Positions 24,548 through 35,254 of a DNA stretch of 64,000 nt are shown piece by piece. The position numbers and the translations under genes are program-made. The notes under the pieces were generated by a model. It saw nothing but the letters and a program-made list of their open reading frames with translations, searched no databases and was not told where the DNA came from. This DNA comes from a bacterium (GTDB taxonomy: Bacteria; Pseudomonadota; Gammaproteobacteria; Burkholderiales; Thiobacillaceae), in contig WOUQ01000001.1 in assembly GCA_009772925.1 (NCBI GenBank), positions 186,001 to 250,000 of the forward strand, given 5' to 3'. Every line of letters begins with the position of its first letter. Position 1 is the stretch's first letter.

Positions 24548-25438
24548 CTAATCGCCCCGCCAGAGCTCGATGCGGTTACGGCCGCTCTCCTTGGCGCGGA
24601 TCAGGGCCATGTCGGCGCAGGCGATGGCTTCCTCGACCGGCCGGCGCTGGTCCATCTCGGCCAGGCCGAAGGAGGCGGTGACGTGGCAGGTTTCGCCGTT
24701 GTCCAGGCGGATGGGCAGGCGTTCCAGGCCCTCGCGGATGCGCTCCACCACCAGGGCCGCGTCCTGCATGGGGTTGCCGGGCAGGCAGATGAGGAATTCC
24801 TCGCCGCCGTAGCGGTAGATCGAATCGTATTTGCGCAGGCTGCCGGTGACGAAGCGAATGCCCTGGCGCAGCACGGCGTCGCCGGCCGGATGGCCCAGCT
24901 CGTCGTTGATGCGCTTGAAGCGGTCGAAATCCATGAGGCACAGGCAGCAGGGACGCTGGATGCGCGCCGCGCGTTCCTGTTCCTCGCGCAGCCGCAACAG
25001 CATGCCGCGCCGCGTGGCGCAGCCGGTGAGGCTGTCGGTGGTGAGCAACTCACCGATGGTTTCCAACTGGATGCGGCGCAGGGTGGTGTTCAGGCGCAGG
25101 GCCAGGTCGATGCACTCGTCATACAGCCCGGGATCGGGCCGGCGCTGGTCCATCACCTCCAGCAGCGCCAGGCGGGCGGCCGCGTGCATGGCCTGCTGCG
25201 TCACGCCCATATCATGGAAATCGGCGGTGTCCGCCAGGGGATGCGGCTCGCGGCTGTGGTACCACTGGCCGAAGGGCGAGCGCAGATGGGCATCCTCCGC
25301 CAGGTCGGTGCGGTTCACCGTGCCACCGCACACCAGGGTGCGGTTGAACTGCTTGAACCAGGCCAGATGCGCCGCGATGATGAGTTCCAGCTCCTCGGTG
25401 ACGTGCTGGATCTGGTCGCGTTCCAGGGGTAGGGACAT
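24548..25438 (-). CDS. Diguanylate cyclase, DgcZ-like (CZB-like plus GGDEF)
   Basis: A 296-residue protein, the same length and layout as E. coli DgcZ: an N-terminal four-helix CZB-like domain (about 1-125) and a GGDEF domain with the active motif GGEEF at 211-215. An allosteric RxxD site (RKYD, 202-205) sits five residues before it, which predicts product inhibition. DgcZ binds zinc through two His, a Cys and another His. Here His24 and His85 align, but the Cys position is Ser54 (SPFGQW) and the third His position is Gln81, so zinc binding is doubtful. The gene is convergent with the YfiR/kinase cassette and may respond to the same pathway. Confidence 0.88.
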   Translation of the reverse strand: MSLPLERDQIQHVTEELELIIAAHLAWFKQFNRTLVCGGTVNRTDLAEDAHLRSPFGQWYHSREPHPLADTADFHDMGVTQQAMHAAARLALLEVMDQRRPDPGLYDECIDLALRLNTTLRRIQLETIGELLTTDSLTGCATRRGMLLRLREEQERAARIQRPCCLCLMDFDRFKRINDELGHPAGDAVLRQGIRFVTGSLRKYDSIYRYGGEEFLICLPGNPMQDAALVVERIREGLERLPIRLDNGETCHVTASFGLAEMDQRRPVEEAIACADMALIRAKESGRNRIELWRGD

Positions 25439-25501
25439 GGCATGTCGATCTCGTTATTGTCTGGCCCAATAACGGATGCGGCTGGGAAGTCTTTAACCTG
25501 C

Positions 25502-26577
<1,076 letters not shown>

Positions 26578-26703
26578 CTATGCGAGCACTCGGATTTTTC
26601 GTTTAATCTCGCTGCACTTCGGTTCCGGGCGCGATCGCCGGGCGCCGGATCCAGGCGCGATCGGAGTCGCCGTACTTTCACTCTTCCTTAAAGGAGACGA
26701 AAC

Positions 26704-27546
26704 ATGTTGAAAAAAACCTTGCGCGCGCTGCCTGTCGCGCTGGCCGTGGCCGGTGTCGCCTATGCCGCGCCGGAGCGCATGCCGGAGGATGTGCTGCAGA
26801 GCCTGATCGACAAGCACAAATCCTCCTACCTCACGCAAAGCCCCCAGAACATCATGATGATGCCGGAGAACCCGGCCTACATCTCGGCGGAGGAGGGTGA
26901 GAAGCTGTACAAGCAGGCGCGCGGCCCGAAGAACGCCTCCCTGGAAAAATGTGACTTTGGCATGGGTCCCGGCGTGCTCAAGGGCGCCTACGTTGAACTG
27001 CCCCGCTACTTCGCCGACACCGGCAAGGTCATGGACTTCGAGAGCCGCCTGGTACACTGCATGAAGACCCAGCAGGGCTTCACCGACAACGACGCGGCCA
27101 TCAAGCAGCGCCATGGCGCCAACGCGGACATCACCAAGCTGACCAATTTCATCGCCATGGAATCGAACGGCATGGCATGGAATCCGCCCATGTCACATCC
27201 GCTGGAGAAGGCCATGCGCGACGCCGGCGAGGTCATGTTCTACCGTCGCGCTGGCAGCATGGACTTCAACTGCGCCACCTGCCACACCCAGACCGGCGCC
27301 CGCATCCGCGCCTCGGTGCTGCCCAACATCAGCGCGCCGCAGGAGTGGACCAAGGCCATCTCCTGGCCCGCCTACCGCGTCGGCCACGAAGCCACGCGAA
27401 GCAGCCAGCACCGCGTGCTGGAGTGCCTGTGGCAGATGCGTTATCCCAACATCAAGAACGGTTCCGACGCCTCCATCGCCCTGATCTCGTTCTGGACCGA
27501 CGCCGCCCGCGGCCAGCCGGCCATCCTGCCCGACATGAAGCGCTGA
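26704..27546 (+). CDS. soxA: Sulfur-oxidation cytochrome c subunit SoxA
   Basis: The catalytic subunit of the periplasmic SoxAX cytochrome, which oxidatively joins thiosulfate to the SoxYZ carrier. The 280-residue precursor has a signal peptide (to about residue 21). It has one heme site CATCH at 190-194 and the Cys241 heme ligand (ECLWQMR) that carries the persulfide in characterised enzymes. Cys83 and Cys119 sit where the lost N-terminal heme was, as in the monoheme SoxA type. An AAAGGAGACG site precedes the ATG. soxX follows after 25 bp. No soxYZ, soxB or soxCD lies in this window. Confidence 0.95.
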   Translation: MLKKTLRALPVALAVAGVAYAAPERMPEDVLQSLIDKHKSSYLTQSPQNIMMMPENPAYISAEEGEKLYKQARGPKNASLEKCDFGMGPGVLKGAYVELPRYFADTGKVMDFESRLVHCMKTQQGFTDNDAAIKQRHGANADITKLTNFIAMESNGMAWNPPMSHPLEKAMRDAGEVMFYRRAGSMDFNCATCHTQTGARIRASVLPNISAPQEWTKAISWPAYRVGHEATRSSQHRVLECLWQMRYPNIKNGSDASIALISFWTDAARGQPAILPDMKR

Positions 27547-27571
27547 GCGCATCCACGAGGAGAACCGAACC

Positions 27572-28378
27572 ATGTTGAAACAAACCCCCATCGCGATCGC
27601 CGTAGCCTCCGCACTGATGCTGGCGGGCACCGCCGTCGCCGGTCCCGTCGCCGACAAGCCCATGCTCGTCGCCCAGGCGGCCGCCCCCGCCGCCCCCGCG
27701 ACCAAGAAGCGGCCCGCCCCCCTGCTCAAGCGGGCTGCGGAGGCCGCTCCGGCGCCCTCCAACGAGGTCATGGTGTTCGATTCCAAGGGCGTGCGTCTGG
27801 CCCCCTTCTCCGCCGCCATGCTGGCCGAGCACCTGGTCATGGAGACCGACGGTTTTGACCACAAGCAAGCCACCCAGGAAGGCACCACCGGCCGCGACCG
27901 TCTGGCCCAGGACGAAATCCAGCGCCTGTGCAGCGGCAAGAACGTCAAGCTGGACGACAAGACCACCGCCCGCATCAACGAGATGGCCGCCGCCAGCATC
28001 AAGTACCCTGAAGGCGGCATCAAGCTGGGCGACTGGAAGAAGGGCCGCGAGCTGGCCTGGTCGGGCTTCGGCTTCCGCACCGCCCATCAGGTGGACGACC
28101 ACACCAAGCAAGGCCCCGGCGCCAACTGCTACAACTGCCACCAGCTCGCCACCGACCGCACCGGCGGCACCCTGGGCCCCGAGCTGACCGGCTACGGCAA
28201 GATTCGCGGCATCAACCCGGACATGCTGAAGTACACCTACGATGTGATCTACAACCCGCACACGTACTTCGCCTGCTCCAACATGCCGCGTTCCGGCGCC
28301 AAGGCCATCCTCACCCAGCAGCAGATCATGGACGTGATGGCCTACCTGTTCGATCCGGAATCGCCGGTCAACAAGTAA
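27572..28378 (+). CDS. soxX: Sulfur-oxidation cytochrome c subunit SoxX
   Basis: The electron-accepting subunit of SoxAX. The 268-residue precursor has a signal peptide (to about residue 23) and an Ala/Pro/Lys-rich segment (30-62) that lengthens the N-terminus. A class I cytochrome c domain follows with CYNCH at 186-190 and the methionine ligand Met238 in SNMPRSG. A unique insertion around 95-160 makes it longer than the Paracoccus protein, as in several beta- and gammaproteobacterial SoxX. It is preceded by GAGGAG and followed by a strong terminator, so soxAX is a two-gene operon. Confidence 0.94.
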   Translation: MLKQTPIAIAVASALMLAGTAVAGPVADKPMLVAQAAAPAAPATKKRPAPLLKRAAEAAPAPSNEVMVFDSKGVRLAPFSAAMLAEHLVMETDGFDHKQATQEGTTGRDRLAQDEIQRLCSGKNVKLDDKTTARINEMAAASIKYPEGGIKLGDWKKGRELAWSGFGFRTAHQVDDHTKQGPGANCYNCHQLATDRTGGTLGPELTGYGKIRGINPDMLKYTYDVIYNPHTYFACSNMPRSGAKAILTQQQIMDVMAYLFDPESPVNK

Positions 28379-28419
28379 CTCGTCCCTTCGCCGGCCGCGC
28401 CTGGAGCGGCCGACACGAA

Positions 28420-28453
28420 GCCACCCGCGCCCGACGGCGCAGGTGGCTTTTTT
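28420..28453 (+). terminator. Intrinsic terminator after soxX
   Basis: A hairpin with arms GCCACC-c-GCGCC and GGCGC-a-GGTGGC (one C/A mismatch) around a 4-nt loop, followed by six T. It lies 42 bp after the soxX stop. Confidence 0.88.
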
Positions 28454-28523
28454 ATTGCCTCGCCGGCGTGGAGGAATCATTGTCGAAGGCGGCTATGCTG
28501 GAAGCACGCTACGGAGGCGAGAC

Positions 28524-29375
28524 ATGAAACTGCTGAGCTGGAACATCCAATGGGGTCGCGGCCTCGACGGCCGCGTCGATCTCGCGCGCATCGCCGGGGA
28601 GATTCGCCGTATCGGCGAGTTCGACGTGATCTGCCTGCAGGAGGTGGTGGTCAATTTTCCCGGCCTGCCCGGCAACGACTCGCGCGACCAGGTCGCCGAA
28701 CTGGCGGCCCTGCTGCCCGGCTACACGCCGATCTACGCGCCGGCGACCGACCTGCCCGACGGGCGCGGTGGCCGCAAACAGTTCGGCAACGCCATCTTCA
28801 CGCGCCTGCCGGTGGGCCAGGTCTGGCGCCACCTGCTGCCCTGGCCGGTGGATGCCGGCGTGCCCAGCATGCAGCGCGTGCTGCTGGAAGCAGTGGTCAG
28901 CGCCGACATCGGCCCCCTGCGGGTCCTGACCACCCACCTGGAGTACTACTCGGGGCTTCAACGCCAGATCCAGATCGACGCCATCCGCGCCCTCCATGCC
29001 GAGGCCTGCGCCCACGCGCGCCGGCCTCGCGCCGGCAAGGGCGAGGAGGGCGGCAGCTTCCAGGTGTTCGCGCGGCCGGCCGCGGCCGTGTTGTGCGGCG
29101 ACATGAACTTTCCCGCCACCGCGCCGGAACGCGCGCGCCTGCTGGCGCCCATGGCGGCCGGCGTGCCCGCCTTCCGCGACAGTTGGGAGGTGCTGCACCC
29201 CGGCACGCCGCACGCGCCCACGGTGGGCATCCATCCGGTGGATTTCGTCGACGCCCCGGCCTGCTTCGATTTCGTCTTCCTCGGCGAGGACCTGGCGCCC
29301 CGGCTCAAGGCGCATGGCATTGACGCCGAGACGACGGCCTCGGACCATCAGCCGGTGTGGGTGGAACTGCGCTAG
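28524..29375 (+). CDS. Endonuclease/exonuclease/phosphatase family protein
   Basis: A 283-residue EEP-fold enzyme. The active-site motifs are present: WNIQWG near the start, CLQEV (metal-binding Glu), GDMNFP, and the C-terminal SDHQPVWVEL with the catalytic His. Family members cleave phosphodiesters in DNA, RNA, inositides or lipids, and the substrate cannot be told here. The start at 28524 follows GGAGGCGAGAC; the longer frame would begin within the soxX terminator. No signal peptide is seen, so it is probably cytoplasmic. Confidence 0.88.
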   Translation: MKLLSWNIQWGRGLDGRVDLARIAGEIRRIGEFDVICLQEVVVNFPGLPGNDSRDQVAELAALLPGYTPIYAPATDLPDGRGGRKQFGNAIFTRLPVGQVWRHLLPWPVDAGVPSMQRVLLEAVVSADIGPLRVLTTHLEYYSGLQRQIQIDAIRALHAEACAHARRPRAGKGEEGGSFQVFARPAAAVLCGDMNFPATAPERARLLAPMAAGVPAFRDSWEVLHPGTPHAPTVGIHPVDFVDAPACFDFVFLGEDLAPRLKAHGIDAETTASDHQPVWVELR

Positions 29376-29553
29376 CGATTTTCATGGCGGGCACGATAGT
29401 TCTCGGTAATTCGCCGGGTGATCCGTATACTTCGCGCTCCCGCGTGCCTCACCAATCAGTGCGCGGCGTCTTTTTCCTCTGATCCTTCCGATCACTGATC
29501 CGTCTGCCTCGATTGGTGCCGCGCAATGCGGCGGGCCGTCGCAGGAGTAGTTC
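29376..29553 (+). promoter_or_regulatory. Leader region of rhlE with candidate -10
   Basis: A 178-bp gap upstream of the DEAD-box helicase gene. TATACT at 29426-29431 is a good -10 match but has no clear -35 (TCGGTA at 17 bp). If used, it gives a 5' leader of about 115 nt, a length often seen for cold-regulated RNA helicase messages. The leader ends in GCAGGAGTAGTTC before the ATG. Confidence 0.3.
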
Positions 29554-31068
<1,515 letters not shown>

Positions 31069-31078
31069 GCTGGTCGTT

Positions 31079-31105
31079 CCCTCCCCCCTCAAGGGAGAGG
31101 GGGTG
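31079..31105. repeat. GC-rich palindrome (copy 1 of family)
   Basis: An imperfect palindrome in the 65-bp gap between rhlE and ygiQ: a C-rich arm (CCCTCCCCCCTC), a 2-nt loop and a G-rich arm (GGGAGAGGGGGTGA). It has the same C-tract/G-tract design as the repeats that bound the DUF559 cassette inside ygiQ, 800 bp downstream. Confidence 0.65.
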
Positions 31106-31133
31106 ACAATCCGCCGCCGATCCGATTTCACGC

Positions 31134-33950
31134 ATGGAAACCGCCAAATCCCTGTTCTCCTACCGTCCCTACTGGGCCCGGCGCTTTGGCGTGGCGCCCT
31201 TCCTGCCCATGTCCCGCAAGGAGATGGAGGCTCTGGGCTGGGACAGTTGCGACGTCATCCTGATCACCGGCGACGCCTACATCGACCATCCCAGCTTCGG
31301 CATGGCCCTGGTGGGGCGGCTGCTGGAGGCGCAGGGCTTCCGCGTCGGCATCATCAGCCAGCCGGACTGGAAGTCCGCCGATCCCTTCCGTGTCCTGGGC
31401 CGGCCCAACCTGTACTTCGGCGTCACCGCGGGCAACATGGATTCCATGGTCAACCGCTACACCTCGGACCGGAAGATCCGCTCCGACGATGCCTACACCG
31501 CCAACGCCGAGCCCAACAAGCGCCCCGACCGGGCGGTGACCGTCTACGCCCAGCGCTGCAAGGAAGCCTACAAGGATGTGAACGTGGTCATCGGCGGCAT
31601 CGAAGCCTCCCTGCGCCGCATCGCCCACTACGACTACTGGTCCGACAAGGTGCGCCGCTCCGTGCTGCCGGATGCCAAGGCCGACCTGCTGCTGTTCGGC
31701 AACGCCGAGCGCGCGCTGGTGGAACTCAGCCATCGCCTCGCCGCCGGCGAGCCCATCGAAAGCATCCGCGACCTGCGCGGCACGGCTTTCATGGTGAGCC
31801 ATGGATGGAAACCCGACGACGAGGTCAACCCTTGGCACGAACTCGATTCCCTGGCCATGGATACACCGGGGAAGGTGGACCGGCATCCCGATCCGTATGC
31901 TGCGTCCCCCTCCCCCTGGGGGGGAGGGGCTGGGGGAGAGGGTAATACGCGCAAACTGGCACCCGCCTTGCCCAAGGACCTCCTGGCCCACGCCCGTGAC
32001 CTGCGCAGCCACCAAACCGATGCCGAACAACTCCTGTGGGGCATCCTGCGTGCCAATCGTTTCCTTGGCCTGAAGTTCCGCCGCCAGCACCCGGTTGGCC
32101 GGTACATCCTGGATTTCTACTGCGATGAGCTGAAACTGGCTGTCGAACTGGAAGGCGGAAAGCACGCGGATCAGCAAGCGTATGACTCCACCCGCAGCCA
32201 ATTCCTGAGCGCGCAGGGCATCGAGGTACTGCGTTACTGGAACAACCAGATGCTTGGAGAGACGGAGGCGGTGCTGGAGTCGCTGTATCAGGCGGTGCAG
32301 CGAAAGGCACCCTCTCCCCCGGCCCCTCCCCCCCAGGGGGAGGGGAGACAGGCTGCTATCCGCGAAGACGTTTTGCCGGGGCGCCCGGTCGCTTCCCCCC
32401 AGGGGGAGGGGAGACAGGCGGCGCAGCTTCTGCGTTACATCCCTCGTGACCAGCGCCTCGCCGCCATTCACGCCGCCCGCGCCCACACCGTCATCCGCCT
32501 GCCGGCCTACGAGCAGGTGGAGAAGAACCCCATCCTCTACGCCCACGCCTCCCGCGTCTTCCACCTGGAATCCAATCCCGGCAACGCCCGCGCCATGGTG
32601 CAGGCGCACGGCGAGCGCGACGTCTGGTTGAACCCGCCGCCCATCCCGCTGACCACGCCGGAGATGGACGCGGTGTACGACCTGCCCTATGCCCGCGCGC
32701 CTCACCCCGGCTACGGCGAGGCGAAGATTCCCGCCTGGGAGATGATCCGCTTCTCGGTCAACATCATGCGCGGCTGTTTCGGCGGCTGCACCTTCTGCTC
32801 CATCACCGAGCACGAGGGCCGCATCATCCAGAGCCGTTCGGAGGACTCCATCCTCAAGGAAGTGGAGGCCATCCGAGACAAGACCCCCGGCTTTACCGGC
32901 ATCATCTCCGACCTGGGCGGGCCCACCGCCAACATGTACCGCCTTGCCTGCAAGGACCCCAAGATCGAATCCGCCTGCCGGCGCCTGTCCTGCGTGTTCC
33001 CGGACATCTGCCCCAACCTGAACACCGACCACGGCCCGCTCATCCAGCTCTACCGCAAGGCCCGCGCCCTGCCGGGCATCAAGAAGGTGCTCATCGGCTC
33101 CGGCGTGCGCTACGACCTGGCGGTGAAGTCGCCGGAATACGTGAAGGAACTGGTCACCCATCACGTCGGCGGCTACCTCAAGATCGCCCCCGAGCACACC
33201 GAGGACGGCCCGCTGCAACACATGATGAAGCCGGGCATCGGCACCTACGAGCGCTTCAAGCAGCTGTTCGAGAAGTACACGAAAGAGGCGGGCAAGGAGC
33301 AGTACCTCATCCCCTACTTCATCGCCGCCCACCCGGGCACCACGGATGAAGACATGCTCAATCTGGCCCTCTGGCTGAAGGCGAACAACTTTCGCCTCGA
33401 CCAGGTGCAGACCTTCCTGCCCACCCCCATGGCCCTCGCCACCGCCATGTACCACACCGGCAAGAACCCGCTGAAGCGCGTGCTGCGCGGTGGCCAGGAC
33501 GTTCCCGTCGTCACCCAGGGCCGTATCCGCCGCCTGCACAAGGCCTTTCTGCGCTACCACGACCCGGAAAACTGGCCCCTGCTGCGCGATGCCCTCAAGG
33601 AAATGGGCCGCGAAGACCTCATCGGCAACAGCAAGAAGCACCTCATCCCCAGCTTCCAACCCGCCGGCACGGGGCGGCGCTACGGCGCCGAACGGCCCGC
33701 GACGCGGGAGGAAGGCGGGGCGCCCGGCAAGACCGCGCCTGCGAGCCGTGAAGAACGGTCGCCGCGCGGCAGCCGCGAGGCATCCCGCCCGCAAGTCCCC
33801 AGCCGCCCGCCGCGCCGCGACGAGCCCGCCCCGCCCCTTGCCGCCAAGCCGCCCCGGCGCGGTGCCGGACGCGGCAAGCCGGTGGCGGAAACCCCGCCGC
33901 AGCCCGCCGGTCGGCGAGGCCGAACACGCGGCGGCAAGCCCGGCCGCTGA
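31134..33950 (+). CDS. ygiQ: YgiQ-family radical SAM protein with an inserted DUF559 nuclease domain
   Basis: A 938-residue protein. The N-terminal YgiQ domain (1 to about 255) opens with [22 protein letters not shown]. The radical SAM core has Cys548, Cys552 and Cys555 in GCFGGCTFC, followed by [16 protein letters not shown]. The C-terminus is a basic Pro/Arg-rich tail. YgiQ proteins are usually about 740 residues and their function is not established. The extra length is residues about 258-429, where a variable linker would normally join [12 protein letters not shown] to the [10 protein letters not shown] region. There sits a complete DUF559 (Vsr-like) nuclease domain bounded by GC-rich inverted repeats translated as Pro/Gly-rich peptide. 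The frame stays open through the whole insertion. Confidence 0.93.
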   Translation: METAKSLFSYRPYWARRFGVAPFLPMSRKEMEALGWDSCDVILITGDAYIDHPSFGMALVGRLLEAQGFRVGIISQPDWKSADPFRVLGRPNLYFGVTAGNMDSMVNRYTSDRKIRSDDAYTANAEPNKRPDRAVTVYAQRCKEAYKDVNVVIGGIEASLRRIAHYDYWSDKVRRSVLPDAKADLLLFGNAERALVELSHRLAAGEPIESIRDLRGTAFMVSHGWKPDDEVNPWHELDSLAMDTPGKVDRHPDPYAASPSPWGGGAGGEGNTRKLAPALPKDLLAHARDLRSHQTDAEQLLWGILRANRFLGLKFRRQHPVGRYILDFYCDELKLAVELEGGKHADQQAYDSTRSQFLSAQGIEVLRYWNNQMLGETEAVLESLYQAVQRKAPSPPAPPPQGEGRQAAIREDVLPGRPVASPQGEGRQAAQLLRYIPRDQRLAAIHAARAHTVIRLPAYEQVEKNPILYAHASRVFHLESNPGNARAMVQAHGERDVWLNPPPIPLTTPEMDAVYDLPYARAPHPGYGEAKIPAWEMIRFSVNIMRGCFGGCTFCSITEHEGRIIQSRSEDSILKEVEAIRDKTPGFTGIISDLGGPTANMYRLACKDPKIESACRRLSCVFPDICPNLNTDHGPLIQLYRKARALPGIKKVLIGSGVRYDLAVKSPEYVKELVTHHVGGYLKIAPEHTEDGPLQHMMKPGIGTYERFKQLFEKYTKEAGKEQYLIPYFIAAHPGTTDEDMLNLALWLKANNFRLDQVQTFLPTPMALATAMYHTGKNPLKRVLRGGQDVPVVTQGRIRRLHKAFLRYHDPENWPLLRDALKEMGREDLIGNSKKHLIPSFQPAGTGRRYGAERPATREEGGAPGKTAPASREERSPRGSREASRPQVPSRPPRRDEPAPPLAAKPPRRGAGRGKPVAETPPQPAGRRGRTRGGKPGR
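31907..31942 (+). repeat. Left inverted repeat of DUF559 cassette
   Basis: A 36-bp repeat. Its reverse complement matches 32310-32345 at 35 of 36 positions (one A/G difference). It is internally palindromic: CCCCTCCCCC pairs with GGGGGGAGGGG, and CTGGGGGAGAGGG follows. Confidence 0.85.
32310..32345 (-). repeat. Right inverted repeat of DUF559 cassette
   Basis: The inverted 36-bp partner of 31907-31942. It begins CCCTCTCCCCCGGCCCCT and ends in a C-tract/G-tract palindrome. With the left copy it frames the DUF559 coding segment. Confidence 0.85.
32395..32419 (-). repeat. Direct repeat of the end of the right cassette repeat
   Basis: A 25-bp exact copy of 32329-32353, starting in the C-tract and ending GGGGAGACAGGC, 66 bp further on. 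It looks like a second, truncated copy of the palindrome, and like the others it is read through in frame by ygiQ. Confidence 0.8.
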
Positions 33951-34041
33951 CTCCGCGCTTGAGGTAGCATTCCGCCAGACAGCCCTGGCCCGACCCCATT
34001 CACCCCATCGCCAGAGCCTGCCGCACACTCAAGGAGGCTGC

Positions 34042-34284
34042 ATGCACATCTGGTCCATTCCCCTCGCGCTCCTTTGCGCCACCGGCATCGCCCTGGCCGC
34101 CGACCCGGCCCCCGCTCCCCAGCCCACGGCCGTCCCCGCCGTCGATCAGGCTGCCCCCGCTCAACCCGCCAGGATGCAGCGCCACAAGGCCAAGCGTCTG
34201 CCCCGCGGCGACCTGCGCCACTGCCTGGAACTGAAGGACGACAAGGCCGTCATCGCCTGCGCGGAAAGGCGGCGTAAGCAGTAA
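34042..34284 (+). CDS. Small secreted protein, unknown function
   Basis: An 80-residue product with a clear signal peptide (MHIWSIPLALLCATGIALA-AD) and a Pro/Ala-rich stretch (20-43). A basic C-terminal segment contains two Cys (HCLELKDDKAVIACAERRRK) that could form a disulfide. AAGGAGG lies 4 bp before the ATG, strong evidence for translation. It stands 91 bp after ygiQ. It was not recognised as a named family. The C-terminal pattern with two cysteines and an ELKD/CAE segment recalls small periplasmic proteins of betaproteobacteria, but no function can be assigned. Confidence 0.75.
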   Translation: MHIWSIPLALLCATGIALAADPAPAPQPTAVPAVDQAAPAQPARMQRHKAKRLPRGDLRHCLELKDDKAVIACAERRRKQ

Positions 34285-34311
34285 GTTTTTGCGCCGGAGC
34301 CGCACTTCAGA

Positions 34312-34446
34312 ATGAGCCCGGAAACCAGGGGGCACGTCGATGCGCTGGCGAACGTGGCAGAGATCGTGGAAGACCTGGAGGCGGCGCTGGAGCAGTTCCG
34401 GGAGATCCTGGCGGATATGGGGCCGGAGGCGGCCGAGGTCACTTGA
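34312..34446 (+). CDS. Possible small acidic helical protein
   Basis: A 44-codon frame starting at ATG 34312. The product is acidic and almost all helix-forming (VAEIVEDLEAALEQFREIL), which looks like a real coiled-coil segment. No ribosome binding site is visible. The following 80 bp also read as protein-like sequence in another frame, so it may be the remnant of a broken gene. Low confidence. Confidence 0.3.
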   Translation: MSPETRGHVDALANVAEIVEDLEAALEQFREILADMGPEAAEVT

Positions 34447-34527
34447 GTGTGAGCGGGCTTGTCATCGGCGTGGATTTCCAGCATACCGGCACGCAATGGG
34501 TCGGCCTGCTTAAGGTGCAGTGATGTG

Positions 34528-35199
34528 ATGCCTGAAACCCTATTGTCGAGTACCGAAGGCCGGCTGCTGGGTATGGGTCTCGCGCTGTCCGTCTTGATGC
34601 TGCTGGCGTTCGGCATCGGGTCGCAGATGTTTCCGGACAGCGTGCTTACCTACGCGGCCATGACCGGGCTCAACCTGGTCATCGGTCGCGCCGCCGGGAT
34701 GTCGTTCGGCTACGCGAGCGGCTTCGGCCATGCCCAGGTGGTGCCCATCAACATGCTGGTGGAGACCATCCAGGTGCTGGTGGTGTACCCCCTCTTCGCC
34801 TTGAGCTGGCGAGAACTGATCCGGCTGCCCCGGCTGGAAGCCTCGCTCGCGCGATTGCGCCACGCGGCCGAGTTGCGGGGGGACACGGTGCGCAGGTTCG
34901 GCATCGCCGGCCTGTTCGTGTTCGTATTCCTGCCGTTCTGGATGACCGGGCCGGTGGTGGGGGCGATCATCGGCTTCCTGATTGGCCTGCGCCCCTGGGT
35001 GAACATGGGGGTGGTGCTGGTGGCGACCTATGTCGCCATCGGCGTCTGGGCGCTGCTGCTGAACGAGCTCAGTGCCTGGGCGGCCACCGTCAACCGCTTC
35101 GCGCCCTACGCGCTGTTCGTGGCGATCGTGCTCATCGCCGCGGTCATGTATCTGTTGCACCGTCGCGATCGTGCCGCCGGCGATGCGCCCAATGCATAG
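34528..35199 (+). CDS. Small multidrug export (COG2426) family membrane protein
   Basis: A 223-residue inner-membrane protein with five or six hydrophobic segments. It is recognised by GIAGLFVFVFLPFWMTGPVVGAIIGFLIGLRPWVNM, the core of the Sm_multidrug_ex family. Despite that family name, transport activity is poorly documented. The start at 34528 is chosen because AAGGTG precedes it and the longer frame adds a non-membrane N-terminus unlike the family. It is followed after 55 bp by a nucleoside transporter gene. Confidence 0.85.
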   Translation: MPETLLSSTEGRLLGMGLALSVLMLLAFGIGSQMFPDSVLTYAAMTGLNLVIGRAAGMSFGYASGFGHAQVVPINMLVETIQVLVVYPLFALSWRELIRLPRLEASLARLRHAAELRGDTVRRFGIAGLFVFVFLPFWMTGPVVGAIIGFLIGLRPWVNMGVVLVATYVAIGVWALLLNELSAWAATVNRFAPYALFVAIVLIAAVMYLLHRRDRAAGDAPNA

Positions 35200-35254
35200 C
35201 GTCGACGCCGTCCTTGCCAAGCCTGCTTGGCCCTAACCCGGCTACCATTGGTGC

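Larger units (their letters stand above)
31905..32419 (+). mobile_element. Repeat-bounded DUF559 cassette inserted in frame in ygiQ
   Basis: About 515 bp interrupting the ygiQ linker. Layout: an inverted palindromic repeat (31907-31942), a DUF559 coding segment (about 31950-32305), an inverted copy of the repeat (32310-32345), a 41-bp spacer, then a third half-copy (32395-32419). The DUF559 part keeps the family signature: [43 protein letters not shown], and [10 protein letters not shown], with the acidic residues of the Vsr-like active site. It has no start or stop codon of its own in this frame and is read as part of YgiQ. CTGCGT occurs at 31900-31905 and 32430-32435, but it is too short and offset to call a target duplication. 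Confidence 0.75.

Noticed and set aside
34161-34616. Minus-strand 151-codon frame between the small secreted gene and the COG2426 gene
   Set aside because: It overlaps a plus-strand gene with a strong ribosome binding site, has Ser/Arg-rich composition typical of antisense frames, and no domain was recognised.
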